Assembly (NCBI RefSeq): GCF_011064595.1
Contig: NZ_JAALJI010000009.1
Coordinates: forward strand, 62,001 to 126,000
Direction of reading: 5' to 3'
DNA length: 64,000 nucleotides
From: Paludisphaera soli
GTDB lineage: Bacteria; Planctomycetota; Planctomycetia; Isosphaerales; Isosphaeraceae
Positions 1 to 9,251 of this stretch are shown one piece after another. Below the pieces are notes generated by a model that was given only the letters and a program-made list of their open reading frames with translations, did no database searches and had not been told where the DNA came from. Every line of letters begins with the position of its first letter. The stretch's first letter is position 1. A program made the position numbers and the translations under genes.

Positions 1-1242
1 CTGGCCAACGGCCTGCGCGTGATCCACGAGCGGCGTGCGGGCGTCGGCGTGGCGGCGGTCGACTTCTACGTCGAGGGGGGCTGGGTCCGCGAGGCCGCGC
101 CGGGCGCGGCGGCCTTGACGAGCCGGATGATGGAGGAGGGGAGCGAGTCCCGCACGGCTCAGCAGGTCGCCGCGGCGATCGAGGACGTGGGGGGCTCGCT
201 GGAACTCAGCTCCGCCTGGAGCGCCCTCCGGGCCCGCTCCGAGGACCTGGGCCTGGGCCTGGAGATCCTCGCCGACGTGTCGCGGCGGCCCGCCTTCCCG
301 GCCGACGCGCTGGAGTGGACCAAGCAGCGGCTGGTCGCCGAGCTGAAGAGCGACCTGGAGGACCCGGCCTTCCGGGCCGAGCAGGAGTTCCGCCGGCTGG
401 TCTACGGCGACCACCCCCTGGGTCGGGACTATCGCGGAGGGCTCCGCGAGCTGCGCCGGCTCACCCGCGACGACGTGGTCGCGCATCATCGGCGCCACTT
501 CGCCCCCGAGAACGCCTTCCTCGTCGTCGTCGGCGAATTCGACCCGGGGGAGCTGAAGCGGCAGGTCCGGGCTCATTTCGGCGACTGGGAGCGGGGCGGG
601 GCGCCCCCCCCGGCCTGGCCGGAGCTCGGCGAGGTCGGCCCCCCCCGATCGCGGCGGATCTCCTGCCCGGGAGAGCAGGTCCACATCGTCATGGGCCATC
701 GCGGCATCGCCCGGCACGACCCGGACTACGACGCGCTCCTGATCCTGGACCACATCCTCGGCAGCGGCCCCGGCTTCTCCGATCGGCTGGGGCGGATCGT
801 CCGCGACGAGATGGGGCTCGTGTACAGCATCGGCGGCGGGGCGACCGACTCGGCCGACGTGCTGCCGGGCGTCTTCCGGATCTACGCCGGGACCATGCCG
901 GAGGAGGCCGACCGGGTGGTCGAGGCCGTCGCGCAGCAGATCCGGGCCATGCACGACGGCGACTTCTCCGACGACGAGGTGGCGCGAGTCCAGCGCTACC
1001 TGGCGGGGGCGTCGCTGTTCGAACTCCAGACGGTCGAGCAGCGGGCCGAGCGTCTGGTGGAGCTGGAGCGCCTGGGCCTGCCGCTGGACGAGCCGAGGAC
1101 CTGGCCGGGCCGGATCGCGGCCGTGACCCCTGCCCGGGTGCGCGACGCCGCCCGCCGCCGGCTGAGGCCCGAGGGGCTGTTTCGCGTGGAACTCGGCCCG
1201 GCCGCCCGCACGGCGCGCCGGTCGCCCTCGCGGCGCCGTTGA
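1..1242 (+). CDS. M16 family peptidase-like protein, non-catalytic subunit type (5' end outside window)
   Basis: The reading frame is open from base 1, so the gene starts upstream; its first visible residues (LANGLRVI) match the start of the M16 domain, so little is missing. The M16B architecture (two homologous alpha/beta halves) is visible over about 413 residues. The zinc motif HxxEH should lie near residue 40 of the domain, but the equivalent stretch reads AALTSRMMEEGS, with no His pair. M16 enzymes of this class often work as pairs in which one subunit keeps HxxEH and the other supplies the R/Y substrate-binding pair. I infer this is the non-catalytic partner, with the active subunit probably just upstream. 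The C-terminus is Arg-rich. The fold is secure; the partner model is inference. Confidence 0.85.
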   Translation: MANGLRVIHERRAGVGVAAVDFYVEGGWVREAAPGAAALTSRMMEEGSESRTAQQVAAAIEDVGGSLELSSAWSALRARSEDLGLGLEILADVSRRPAFPADALEWTKQRLVAELKSDLEDPAFRAEQEFRRLVYGDHPLGRDYRGGLRELRRLTRDDVVAHHRRHFAPENAFLVVVGEFDPGELKRQVRAHFGDWERGGAPPPAWPELGEVGPPRSRRISCPGEQVHIVMGHRGIARHDPDYDALLILDHILGSGPGFSDRLGRIVRDEMGLVYSIGGGATDSADVLPGVFRIYAGTMPEEADRVVEAVAQQIRAMHDGDFSDDEVARVQRYLAGASLFELQTVEQRAERLVELERLGLPLDEPRTWPGRIAAVTPARVRDAARRRLRPEGLFRVELGPAARTARRSPSRRR

Positions 1243-1248
1243 CCTCGC

Positions 1249-1277
1249 TTGACAGCCGCCCGGCGGTCTTCTACGAT
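1249..1277 (+). promoter_or_regulatory. Sigma-70-type promoter for plsX-fabD
   Basis: A perfect -35 box TTGACA (1249-1254), a 17-base spacer and the -10 box TACGAT (1272-1277) begin just after the M16 stop codon. The predicted start near 1284 leaves a leader of about 200 bases before plsX. The ribosomal protein gene rpmF, often placed before plsX, is not present in that leader. Confidence 0.65.
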
Positions 1278-1484
1278 GGGGCCGCTTTATTTGCGATTGC
1301 TGATGCATCCGACGCGCGCCGCGTCGGTTCGCGTCCGCCGAGGGCCTCGGGACGCTTTTTCGGGATGCGGACTGGGCGAAGCTCCCCGGTCCCGCATCCC
1401 TTCGTCGTTTACCCGACGGCCGGGTCGAGGGCGGCGGGCGGCCTTCGGGCGGTTCATGACGCTGGGAAGATCGGGAGATCGACG

Positions 1485-2531
1485 ATGCGGATAGCCCTGG
1501 ACGCGATGGGAGGCGACTTCGCCCCCGGACCGATCGTCGCGGGCGCGGTGGAGGCGGCGCTCGACCAGGATGGGCTGATCACGGTGCTCGTCGGCGATCG
1601 CGAGCGGATCGAGGCCGAGCTGGCCAGGTTCCCCGACGCCCCTCGCGACCGGCTGCCGATCGTCCACGCCGCCGAGTCCATCGGCATGGACGAGAAGCCC
1701 GTCGAGGCCCTCCGCAAGAAGCGCGACAACTCCATCTCCCGGAGCTGGGCGTTGATGGCCGCGGGCGAGGTCCAGGCGATCGTCTCCGCCGGCAACACCG
1801 GGGCGATGGTGGCCTCGGCCCTGTTCGCCGGCGCCCACGCCAAGATGTTCCTCCCGGGGGTGCGCCGCCCCGGAATCGCCGCCATCTTCCCCTCGCACCA
1901 GGGCCCGATCGTCATCATCGACGTCGGCGCCAACATGGCCCCCAAGCCCGAGGACCTGTACCAGTACGGGCTGATGGGCTCGATCTACGCCGAGGAGATC
2001 CTGGGGGTGACCGCGCCCCGCATCGGCATCCTCAACGTCGGTTCCGAGGAGGAGAAGGGGAACGACCTCACCCGCGCGACGCGCAAGCTGTTCGAGGAGT
2101 CCCCCTGGGCCAGCCGGTTCGTCGGCAACGTCGAGGGCCGCGACATCTACGAGGGCCACGTCCGCGTGGTCATCTGCGACGGGTTCGTGGGCAACGTCCT
2201 CTTGAAGGCGGGGGAGGGGGCGGTCGAGTTCCTCTTCTCCACCCTGCGCGAGGAGCTGGCCCGGATGCTTCCCGAGTTCCCGGTCGAGGTCGGCCACCGG
2301 ATGGCGCACAGCCTGAAGAACCTCAAGACGCGGTTCGAGTACGAGGAGTTCGGCGGCGCGCCGCTGCTGGGCATCCGCGGGGCCTGCATCATCTGCCACG
2401 GCTCGTCCAAGGCCCGGGCCATCAAGAACGCCCTGCGGGTCGCCGACCTGATGGCCGCCGACCGCATCAACTCCAAGATCATCGAGCAGCTCGGGGCGAG
2501 CGTCGGCGACGCCGACGAGCCCCGCGCCTGA
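1485..2531 (+). CDS. plsX: Phosphate acyltransferase PlsX
   Basis: A 348-residue protein starting MRIALDAMGGDFAP, the invariant PlsX N-terminus. PlsX converts acyl-ACP to acyl-phosphate for glycerolipid synthesis at the membrane surface. Other family signatures are the GNTGAM segment, DVGANM and the C-terminal GGAPLLGI region. The frame stays open far upstream, but only the ATG at 1485 gives the normal length and N-terminus. fabD follows after 28 bases, the usual pairing of PlsX with the fatty-acid initiation enzyme. Transcription probably starts at the promoter at 1249-1277. Confidence 0.96.
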   Translation: MRIALDAMGGDFAPGPIVAGAVEAALDQDGLITVLVGDRERIEAELARFPDAPRDRLPIVHAAESIGMDEKPVEALRKKRDNSISRSWALMAAGEVQAIVSAGNTGAMVASALFAGAHAKMFLPGVRRPGIAAIFPSHQGPIVIIDVGANMAPKPEDLYQYGLMGSIYAEEILGVTAPRIGILNVGSEEEKGNDLTRATRKLFEESPWASRFVGNVEGRDIYEGHVRVVICDGFVGNVLLKAGEGAVEFLFSTLREELARMLPEFPVEVGHRMAHSLKNLKTRFEYEEFGGAPLLGIRGACIICHGSSKARAIKNALRVADLMAADRINSKIIEQLGASVGDADEPRA

Positions 2532-2559
2532 CCCGATCCGACCGTCGCGAGAGATCCCC

Positions 2560-3471
2560 ATGTCCAAGATCGCCTTCCTCTTCCCCGGCCAGGGCGCGCA
2601 GGCCGTCGGCATGTGCCGCGAGCTCGACCAGGAGCTGCCCGCCGTCAAGGACCTGTTCGACCGCGCCGCCGAGGTCCTCGGGATCGACCTCCGCAAGCTC
2701 TGCCTGGAGGGCCCCGCCGAGGCGCTGGAGGCGACGGACGTCAGCCAGCCGGCCATCTTCGTCGCCAGCCTCGCCGCGCTGGAGAGCCTGAAGGCGACCA
2801 GCCCGGACGTCGTCGCCGCCTGCCAGGGCGCCGCCGGCCTCAGCCTGGGCGAGTACACGGCCCTCACCTTCGCCGGCGCGCTCGACTTCGAGGCCGGCCT
2901 GGAGGTCGTCCGCCGTCGCGGACAGGCGATGCAGGCGGCCTCGCTCGCCTCCCCGAGCGGGATGGTCAGCGTGCTGGGACTCGACGAGGCCAAGGTCGAC
3001 GAGCTGTGCGCCCGGGTCGCGCCCCACGGCCGGATTTGGAAGGCCAACATGCTCGGCCCCGGCAACATCGTCGTCTCGGGCGACGCCGAGGCGCTCGGCC
3101 ACGTCGAGCCGATCGCGCAGGAGCTGGGCGCGATGAAGGTCGTCCGGCTCGCCGTCGCCGGCGCGTTCCACACCCCCTTGATGAAGCCGGCCGACGAGCA
3201 GCTCGCCGAGGTCCTGAACCGCGTCGAGGTCCGGGCCCCGCGGATCCCGGTCTACTCGAACGTCGACGCCTCGCCCCACGACGACCCGGGCGCGATCCGC
3301 GAGATCCTCGTCACGCAGGTCCTCCAGGGGGTGCGTTGGGACGAGTCGATGCGGCGGATGATCGCCGACGGCTTCGACACCTTCTACGAGATCGGCCCCG
3401 GCCGGGTCCTCACCGGCCTCCTCAAGCGGATCGACCGCAAGACCCCCTGCACGAACGTCCCCGCCCGATGA
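2560..3471 (+). CDS. fabD: Malonyl-CoA:ACP transacylase FabD
   Basis: A 303-residue acyltransferase that loads malonyl groups onto acyl carrier protein for fatty acid synthesis. The N-terminal FPGQGAQ motif, the nucleophile elbow GLSLGEY with Ser95, and the catalytic His204 in AGAFHTPLM are all present. The elbow has Leu where many enzymes have His (GHSLG); that residue is not the catalytic base. It is co-oriented with plsX 28 bases upstream and probably in the same operon. The gene ends convergently with the STAS gene on the other strand. Confidence 0.96.
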   Translation: MSKIAFLFPGQGAQAVGMCRELDQELPAVKDLFDRAAEVLGIDLRKLCLEGPAEALEATDVSQPAIFVASLAALESLKATSPDVVAACQGAAGLSLGEYTALTFAGALDFEAGLEVVRRRGQAMQAASLASPSGMVSVLGLDEAKVDELCARVAPHGRIWKANMLGPGNIVVSGDAEALGHVEPIAQELGAMKVVRLAVAGAFHTPLMKPADEQLAEVLNRVEVRAPRIPVYSNVDASPHDDPGAIREILVTQVLQGVRWDESMRRMIADGFDTFYEIGPGRVLTGLLKRIDRKTPCTNVPAR

Positions 3472-3525
3472 CGAAGCGGGGCGGGGGGCGTCCCGCGGGG
3501 GATCGCCCCTCGCCGGCCGGTTCGC

Positions 3526-3912
3526 TCAGGAGGCGACGGCCGTCCCGGCGAACGCGGCGAGCGCCTCGGCCTCGGTCGCGCGGATATCGGCCAGCCGATC
3601 CAGGCCGATGATGTCGGCGCCGATGCGGACGTCCTGGCTCATGCCGCAGAACTTGACGGCGTGTCCGAGCTCGGCCGCCCGCTTCACCACCCCCACCAGC
3701 ACCGCGTACGCCGTGCTGCCGATGTAATGGACGCGGCTCAGGTCGATGAGCGTCTTCTCGGCCCAGTCCTGCGCGGCGACCAGGCCCAGCTCGTACGAGA
3801 GGGCCTGGGCCTGCGTCGGGAACCGCAGCTCGTGCGTGAGCACCTGGGCCACGGCGACGTCGCCCACCATGTTGAGGGTGAGCAGCTCGAATTCGGGGGG
3901 GCTCGGGGGCAT
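3526..3912 (-). CDS. STAS-domain protein (anti-anti-sigma-like)
   Basis: A 128-residue protein that is a single STAS domain. The segment LIDLSRVHYIGSTAYAVL aligns with the helix-1 region where SpoIIAA-type proteins carry the phosphorylated Ser; Ser66 is kept, but the usual DSSG is GSTA. STAS proteins bind anti-sigma or switch kinases in partner-switching pathways. No RsbW-type kinase or phosphatase is in the window, so the partner is unknown. The ATG at 3912 is preceded by GAGGA at about 8 bases. It starts 41 bases after the opcA-like gene ends and is likely co-transcribed with it. Confidence 0.8.
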   Translation of the reverse strand: MPPSPPEFELLTLNMVGDVAVAQVLTHELRFPTQAQALSYELGLVAAQDWAEKTLIDLSRVHYIGSTAYAVLVGVVKRAAELGHAVKFCGMSQDVRIGADIIGLDRLADIRATEAEALAAFAGTAVAS

Positions 3913-3953
3913 CGGAGCGGTCCTCGGTCCGTTGGTGGTGGAGCGACGCAGGG

Positions 3954-5138
3954 TCAGGGGAGGGGGGCGACGGCCTGGGCGTGCTCCAGCATCCAGAGCA
4001 GGAACGGGGTCGCCTTCTCGAACGGGGGGTCGAACCGCGACAGCTCGAGCGCCGCGGCGACGCGATGCGCCGGGTCGAGCTCGTCGGCGTGAACGGTGTT
4101 GGGGATCCGGCAGTAATCGGGCGCCTCGACGTGGATGCGGACGTCCGGCGACTCGGGCGTGGGCCGCTGGAGGCGGAACGACTCGGGGCCGTCGTCGCCG
4201 CGCGCCGTGAGCGCGACGCCGACCAGCCGAGGAGTGCTGGGCAGCCCCGCCGACAGCGGCCCGGTGCCGATCTCCAGCCGGACCGGGCCGGCCGGTCCGT
4301 CGAACTCGGCGCGGAACGTCGAGCCTCCGTCCTCGGCGACGACCTCGGGCGTCCCCCTGCGGGCCCAGCCGAGCTGGGCGGCGAGCCAGGCCGCGAGCCA
4401 GAGCGCCAGACGGGGGGGCGAGCCCGGGGCTGGGGAGAGGGCGTCGATCCGGACCGACTCGATCCGGCCGAGGCTCCTGCGGTGGATCGGGCAGTCGAAG
4501 ATCTGGGCGACCAGCTCGCGCCAGTGGGTGAGCCCGTACCAGACGGCGTCGCGACGGCAGGGGCCGACGGCCGGGTCGAGGCCCAGCCGGAGCGCCGCGG
4601 CCGAGGTCCCCGGGTCGGGGAGGTCGAGCATGATCCGGCTGCTCTCGGCGGCCAGGTCGCGGTAGAGCTTCTCGCGCGGGACCGGGTCGGTGGTCCACCA
4701 GAGGATCATCGGCAGGTCGGCTTCGAGCAAGGGCCGCACGGCCCCGGGGAGCAGGTCCAGTGCGTCGGGCCCGGCGCGCAGGACGATGCGCTCGGCGCAG
4801 ACCTGGGGCGAGCCCGGCTCGGGGAGGCTGCAGACGGCCGACACCTCGGCGAGCACCTGCCGGCCCGGGTCGTCGGACTGGCGGATGACGATGGCCCGGC
4901 AGGGGAAGCGGCCGACCACCGTCTCGACCACCGGCCGGAGCGATTCGGCCTCGTGGGCGAGCCGTTCCACGACGAGGTTCGCCAGCACGACCCGAGTGAC
5001 CGTGGGATTCTCCAATTCGGGCCCCCCCACGCGCTCGGCGGCGGGCCCCCAGAGCTTCTCCAGGGTCGCGTCGATCTGCGCCAGGGGGACGGGGATCCCC
5101 TGACCTTCGAGGAATGCGTCGGAACTGGTCTCGGGCAT
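3954..5138 (-). CDS. opcA: Glucose-6-phosphate dehydrogenase assembly protein OpcA-like
   Basis: A 394-residue protein with the OpcA layout: an N-terminal segment containing NPTVTRVVLANLVV, a central sulfur-poor beta region with ERIVLRAGP, and the hallmark DLPMILWW followed by a basic patch. OpcA activates or assembles glucose-6-phosphate dehydrogenase at the head of the oxidative pentose phosphate pathway. The ATG at 5138 is preceded by AGGAGG with a 7-base gap. zwf is not in the window, although its usual neighbours often include opcA; rpiA lies about 10 kb away. The STAS gene follows closely. Confidence 0.8.
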   Translation of the reverse strand: MPETSSDAFLEGQGIPVPLAQIDATLEKLWGPAAERVGGPELENPTVTRVVLANLVVERLAHEAESLRPVVETVVGRFPCRAIVIRQSDDPGRQVLAEVSAVCSLPEPGSPQVCAERIVLRAGPDALDLLPGAVRPLLEADLPMILWWTTDPVPREKLYRDLAAESSRIMLDLPDPGTSAAALRLGLDPAVGPCRRDAVWYGLTHWRELVAQIFDCPIHRRSLGRIESVRIDALSPAPGSPPRLALWLAAWLAAQLGWARRGTPEVVAEDGGSTFRAEFDGPAGPVRLEIGTGPLSAGLPSTPRLVGVALTARGDDGPESFRLQRPTPESPDVRIHVEAPDYCRIPNTVHADELDPAHRVAAALELSRFDPPFEKATPFLLWMLEHAQAVAPLP

Positions 5139-5380
5139 GGTCGCCGCCTCCTGGCTGGGCTCGCCGGCTCGTCCATCGGGATCGAGGGTCGCGGAACGTC
5201 CGACGCCGGCTCCACGATCATTCTACTACAGCTTACGTCGTCCGACCGCTCCCCGGTCGTCGGACTCGATCCGATCGAAAATCCGCCGAGGATTGTCTCC
5301 GGCGCGGGGGCGTGCGCAGGTTAACCTGATGAGGGCTTACGGACGCCGCGACGTTTCGACGCCATCGAGGAGGCTACACC

Positions 5381-5932
5381 GTGAAATCCGCCATCGCCAT
5401 GCTCGTGGCCCTGGGGCTGCTCTCGTCGGCCGCTCGGGCCGATTTCGTCGCGACGGCGACGCTCACCGGGGCCGAGGAGGTCCCGCCGAACGCCTCGCCC
5501 GCCGTCGGCTTCGTCACGATCGTGTACGAGGCCGCTTCGGAATCCCTGGCGTACTCGATCAGCTACGGGGGCCTCTCGGGCGACCTCGCTGGGGCGCACA
5601 TCCACCTCGGCCCGATGGGCGTCGCCGGGCCGATCCTGTTCCCGTTCTCCGGCGTCCCCGCAGGCCCTTCGGGGCTGCTGGCCGGCGTCCTGACCGCGGC
5701 CGAGTTCGTCTCCCAGCCGGGCGCGGCGACGTTCGCCGACGCCGTCGTCGCGATCGAGTCTGGCGGGGCTTACGTCAACCTCCACACGGCCGACTTCCCG
5801 GCGGGCGAGATCCGGGGCCAGCTGAGCGTCTTCGCGACGCCCGTCCCGGAGCCCGCCGGCCTGGCCCTGATGGGGATCGGCGCGGCGGCTTTCGGCACGC
5901 TCGCCCTCAGGCGACGGCCGGCCGGGACCTGA
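5381..5932 (+). CDS. Secreted CHRD-domain protein with PEP-CTERM anchor
   Basis: A 183-residue exported protein. A signal peptide ends near residue 20 (SSAARA). A CHRD domain fills residues 21-145, recognisable from LTGAEEVPP at its start, AHIHLGP in the middle, and NLHTADFPAGEIRGQL at its end. The C-terminus is a PEP-CTERM sorting signal: VPEP, a hydrophobic helix and an RRR cluster. CHRD domains occur in chordin and in bacterial surface proteins; no enzymatic role is established. It stands alone between the divergent opcA gene and the GT39 gene. The 242 bases upstream show no clear promoter. Confidence 0.9.
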   Translation: MKSAIAMLVALGLLSSAARADFVATATLTGAEEVPPNASPAVGFVTIVYEAASESLAYSISYGGLSGDLAGAHIHLGPMGVAGPILFPFSGVPAGPSGLLAGVLTAAEFVSQPGAATFADAVVAIESGGAYVNLHTADFPAGEIRGQLSVFATPVPEPAGLALMGIGAAAFGTLALRRRPAGT

Positions 5933-6000
5933 GCCGGGGGGGGCGGAATTCCCCGCGACCGCCTGCGGGGGAGGGCGGCCCCGCGATAGAATCGTCCCCC

Positions 6001-7671
6001 ATGAAGCCAACCGACCGCCTCGCGGAAGCTCGATCGACCCGCCGCGAAGGGGCCTTCGTCGCCGCGACGACGATGCTCGCGCTGATCGTGCGCATCTGGG
6101 GACTCGGCCGGCTCGGGCTCGTCCACTTCGATGAAGGGATCTACGCGATCGCCGGCCTCTGGCCGCTCGGGCCGGGGGGGATGGATCCGCTGGTGATCCC
6201 CTACGCCCCGGCGGGGTTCCCGGGGCTCGTCGGCCTCGCGTATCTCCTCCTCGGCCCGAGCGACGTGGCGGCGATCCTGGTCTCGGTCGCGACGGGGACG
6301 CTCGCCGTGCCGATCGCCGCTTGGCTGGCCCGGCGGACGTTCGGCCCAGGGGCGGGCGCGGCGGCCGCGGCGCTCGTCGCGCTCTCGGGCTTCCACGTCG
6401 CCTTCTCGCGGATGGCGTTGACCGACGCGACGTTCGAACTCGCCTGGCTCCTCGGCCTGATCGCCGGCCAGCGGTTCCTGGAGCGGCCCGGTGCGGTCTC
6501 GGCGATCGGTCTCGGCGCGGCGACGGGGCTGGCCCAACTCGTGAAATACAGCGGGTGGACGGTGGGCGTCGCCGTGATCCTGGCCGTCGCGGCGATCTCG
6601 GCTTTCGACGCTTCGCGACGCAATGGAGACTTCCAGACGCGGGCCTGGGGCTGGGGATCGCTGGCGGCGCTCGTCGCGGCGCTGGTCTACGCCCCGTGGT
6701 TCCGGTTCGTCGAGGCCCACGGCGGGTATGCGGGGCTCATGGCCCATCATCGCAGCTACATGGGCTCGGCGGCGACCTGGCTGCCGCACTGGTCGCTCCA
6801 GATGGAGCAGGTGGGGATCCTCTCGGGAGGTTTCGCGTGGAACGCGGCGGGATGGGCCCTGGCCCTGCTCGGGGCGTTGTGGGTCCTTGGCGTCCCCCGG
6901 CCGTCGCGATGGGACGCGATCGGCCTGGTCGTCCTGAGCGCTTCGGCGATCCTGGCCCCGACGACCTTGTGGTGGCTCGGCCTGGCTCGGCTGGTCTTTC
7001 CTGGGCGCGAGGCCTCGCCGGGGCTTCGATTGCTGGGAGTCGCCTGGGTCGGGCTCTCGATCCTGACGCCGTTTTATCATCCCTATGCGCGGCTCTGGCT
7101 GCCGATCCAGGCGCTCGGCTGGATCGCGGGGGCGGGGTTGATCGCGGAGCGGCTCAGGGCAGAGGCCCGCCCGGGCGAGATCCTGCGTTGGCGTCGCCTG
7201 CCGCTGCTGACGGCCTGCTGCGCCGCGGCCATCTCCCAGGCCCTGGTGACGGCCACCTCCGGCCCGACGTCCGATCGGCCGGGACTGCTGGCCCCGAGCG
7301 ACCCGCTCCGGACGGCCGCGGCCCGGCTGCTGACCGACGTCCCCGAGGCCGCGCCGGGGCTCCGCGTCCTGGCGCGTCCTCCGGTCACGTTCTATCTGGG
7401 GGGCAGGGCGGGGGCCCGGGTCGAGGCCGACGTCGAAGACCTGCTCGACAAGGGGGGCGGCGCGTGGGCCCTTGTGGACGTGGCGCAGCTCCGTCAATCT
7501 GGGGACGTGTCGAGCCTTGAGGCCAGGCTGCTGGAGCGTTGGGAGAAGGTCGGCGTGTATCCGACCACGCTGAACCTCCCGACGTGGCTCGACGTCGACC
7601 CGGGCGCCGATGCCAGGTCGGCCGACGCGCCGCTCTGGCTGCTGCGCCCGCGATCTCCGGGAGGCCCTTGA
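6001..7671 (+). CDS. GT39-type (ArnT/PMT-like) membrane glycosyltransferase
   Basis: A 556-residue polytopic membrane protein with about ten hydrophobic segments. The first periplasmic loop carries HFDEG (Asp44-Glu45), the acidic pair that serves as catalytic or metal-binding site in GT-C enzymes of the PMT/ArnT type, which move a sugar from a polyprenyl-phosphate donor. The C-terminal 150 residues form a soluble extracytoplasmic domain. The ATG at 6001 gives a normal short cytoplasmic N-terminus; longer upstream frames run through the CHRD gene and are not credible. Its stop overlaps the start of pncB (ATGA), so the two are translationally coupled. The acceptor is unknown. Confidence 0.85.
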   Translation: MKPTDRLAEARSTRREGAFVAATTMLALIVRIWGLGRLGLVHFDEGIYAIAGLWPLGPGGMDPLVIPYAPAGFPGLVGLAYLLLGPSDVAAILVSVATGTLAVPIAAWLARRTFGPGAGAAAAALVALSGFHVAFSRMALTDATFELAWLLGLIAGQRFLERPGAVSAIGLGAATGLAQLVKYSGWTVGVAVILAVAAISAFDASRRNGDFQTRAWGWGSLAALVAALVYAPWFRFVEAHGGYAGLMAHHRSYMGSAATWLPHWSLQMEQVGILSGGFAWNAAGWALALLGALWVLGVPRPSRWDAIGLVVLSASAILAPTTLWWLGLARLVFPGREASPGLRLLGVAWVGLSILTPFYHPYARLWLPIQALGWIAGAGLIAERLRAEARPGEILRWRRLPLLTACCAAAISQALVTATSGPTSDRPGLLAPSDPLRTAAARLLTDVPEAAPGLRVLARPPVTFYLGGRAGARVEADVEDLLDKGGGAWALVDVAQLRQSGDVSSLEARLLERWEKVGVYPTTLNLPTWLDVDPGADARSADAPLWLLRPRSPGGP

Positions 7672-9041
7672 TGACGCCCGAGCCCTTCGTCTCGCTCTGG
7701 CCCGACCCCGAGGCCCTGGGGACGGTCACCGACCTGTACGAGTTGACGATGCTGGCCGGCTACCTCGCCGAGGGGATGGGGTCGAAGTCGGCGACCTTCG
7801 AGATCTTCGTCCGCCGCCTGCCCCCGGATCGCTCGTTCCTGGTCTTCGCCGGCCTGGAGCAGGCGATCGGCGACCTGGCGCGGCTGGCGTTCTCCAGCGA
7901 GCAGGTCGAGGCGATGCGACGCTGGCCCGCGTTCCAGGGCCTGCCGGCCACGTTCTTCGAGACCCTCCGCCGCTTCCGGTTCGAAGGCGACGTCTTCGCG
8001 ATCCCCGAGGGGACCGTCGTCTTCCCGGGGGAGACCCTCGTCCGGGTCACGGCCCCCCTCCCCCAGGCGCAGTGGGTGGAGACCTTCCTGCTGGCCTCGC
8101 TCGGGTATCCGACGCTCGTCGCCTCGAAGGCGGCTCGCATGGTCCTGGCCGCGCGGGGGAAGCCGCTGTTCGAGTTCGGCGCCCGCCGCGCGCACGGGCC
8201 CCAGGCGGGGCTGCTGGCGACCCGTTCGGCGTACCTCGCCGGGTTCGAGGCGACCAGCCACGTCGAGGCCGCCCGCAGGCTGGGCATCCCCTGCGTGGGG
8301 ACGATGGCTCATTCCTGGGTCCAGTCCTTCGCGACCGAGGCCGAGGCGTTCGAGGCCTACTCCCGAGTCTTCCCCGCCTCGACGACGCTCCTGGTCGACA
8401 CCTACGAGACGCTGGAGGGCGTCCGGCTGGCGGCTCGGATCGCCCCGCCGTCGTCGGCCGTCCGCATCGACAGCGGCGACCTGGCCGAGCTGGCGAAGAA
8501 GGCCCGCCTGATCCTCGACGAGCACGGTCGCGGGGACGTGCGGATCATCGCCTCGGGCGACCTGGACGAGTCCGCGCTGGAGGATCTCGCGGCGGCCGGG
8601 GCTCCGATCGACGGCTGCGGCATCGGCACCGAGCTGGTGACCTCGCGCGACGCCCCGGCGCTGTCGATGGTCTACAAGCTCGTCGAACTGGAAGGGGCGG
8701 GGCGGGTCAAGCTCTCCCCCGGCAAGAAGACGTATCCGATGGCCAAGCAGGTCTACCGCCGTCGCGACGCCTCGGGCCGGTTCGTCGGCGACCTCGTCGC
8801 CCGCGCCGACGAGCCGACGCCCGACCAGGGCGACGAGCCGCTCCTCGTCCCGGTCCTCCGAGGCGGCGAGCCGGCGCGACGCCCGCCCGGGCTGGAGGAG
8901 ATCCGCGCCCGGTGCCGGGACCAACTCGCCGCCCTGCCCGAGGCGGTCAAGGCCCTGCGGTCCGAGGCCGTCTATCCGGTGTCGTACAGCGACCGCCTCG
9001 AAGCGGACGCGGAGCGGCTGATGCGACAGCGATCGGGATGA
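7671..9041 (+). CDS. pncB: Nicotinate phosphoribosyltransferase
   Basis: A 456-residue enzyme that makes nicotinate mononucleotide from nicotinate and PRPP in NAD salvage. Family marks are VTDLYELTM at the N-terminus, the segment EFGARRAHGP with His175 (the residue phosphorylated in the family), and VRIDSGDL and GIGTELV in the phosphate-binding barrel. The ATG overlaps the GT39 stop codon. The length suits the short clade of bacterial enzymes. The link to a glycosyltransferase is positional and has no obvious metabolic logic. Confidence 0.93.
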   Translation: MTPEPFVSLWPDPEALGTVTDLYELTMLAGYLAEGMGSKSATFEIFVRRLPPDRSFLVFAGLEQAIGDLARLAFSSEQVEAMRRWPAFQGLPATFFETLRRFRFEGDVFAIPEGTVVFPGETLVRVTAPLPQAQWVETFLLASLGYPTLVASKAARMVLAARGKPLFEFGARRAHGPQAGLLATRSAYLAGFEATSHVEAARRLGIPCVGTMAHSWVQSFATEAEAFEAYSRVFPASTTLLVDTYETLEGVRLAARIAPPSSAVRIDSGDLAELAKKARLILDEHGRGDVRIIASGDLDESALEDLAAAGAPIDGCGIGTELVTSRDAPALSMVYKLVELEGAGRVKLSPGKKTYPMAKQVYRRRDASGRFVGDLVARADEPTPDQGDEPLLVPVLRGGEPARRPPGLEEIRARCRDQLAALPEAVKALRSEAVYPVSYSDRLEADAERLMRQRSG

Positions 9042-9251
9042 TCCGGCAAGGTGGCGGGCCGCGGTCGTCCTGGCCGATCCTGCCGATCGCGTCGGGCGGT
9101 CGCGCCGGTCGAGTCTGCCCCACTTGCCCGGCTTCCGGGGGAGGGGAGCGAAGCCGAGCCGCACCGCGAGTCGAATCGAGTTTCCGCCCGCATCAGCCGA
9201 TGAATCCGCACAGGAGGATCGCCGGAGGCTTCCGCGGGAAGGATGGTGGGG

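Noticed and set aside
315-1484. Open frame upstream of and fused to plsX
   Set aside because: It runs antisense-like through the M16 gene in another frame with Arg/Pro/Gly noise. PlsX starts properly at 1485.
1278-1484. Hidden rpmF in the plsX leader
   Set aside because: The frames give no L32-like basic peptide or zinc Cys motif.
3913-4698. N-terminal extension joining the STAS frame to a longer protein
   Set aside because: It overlaps opcA in a different frame and has only low-complexity Arg/Ala/Pro sequence. A ribosome site supports the short start.
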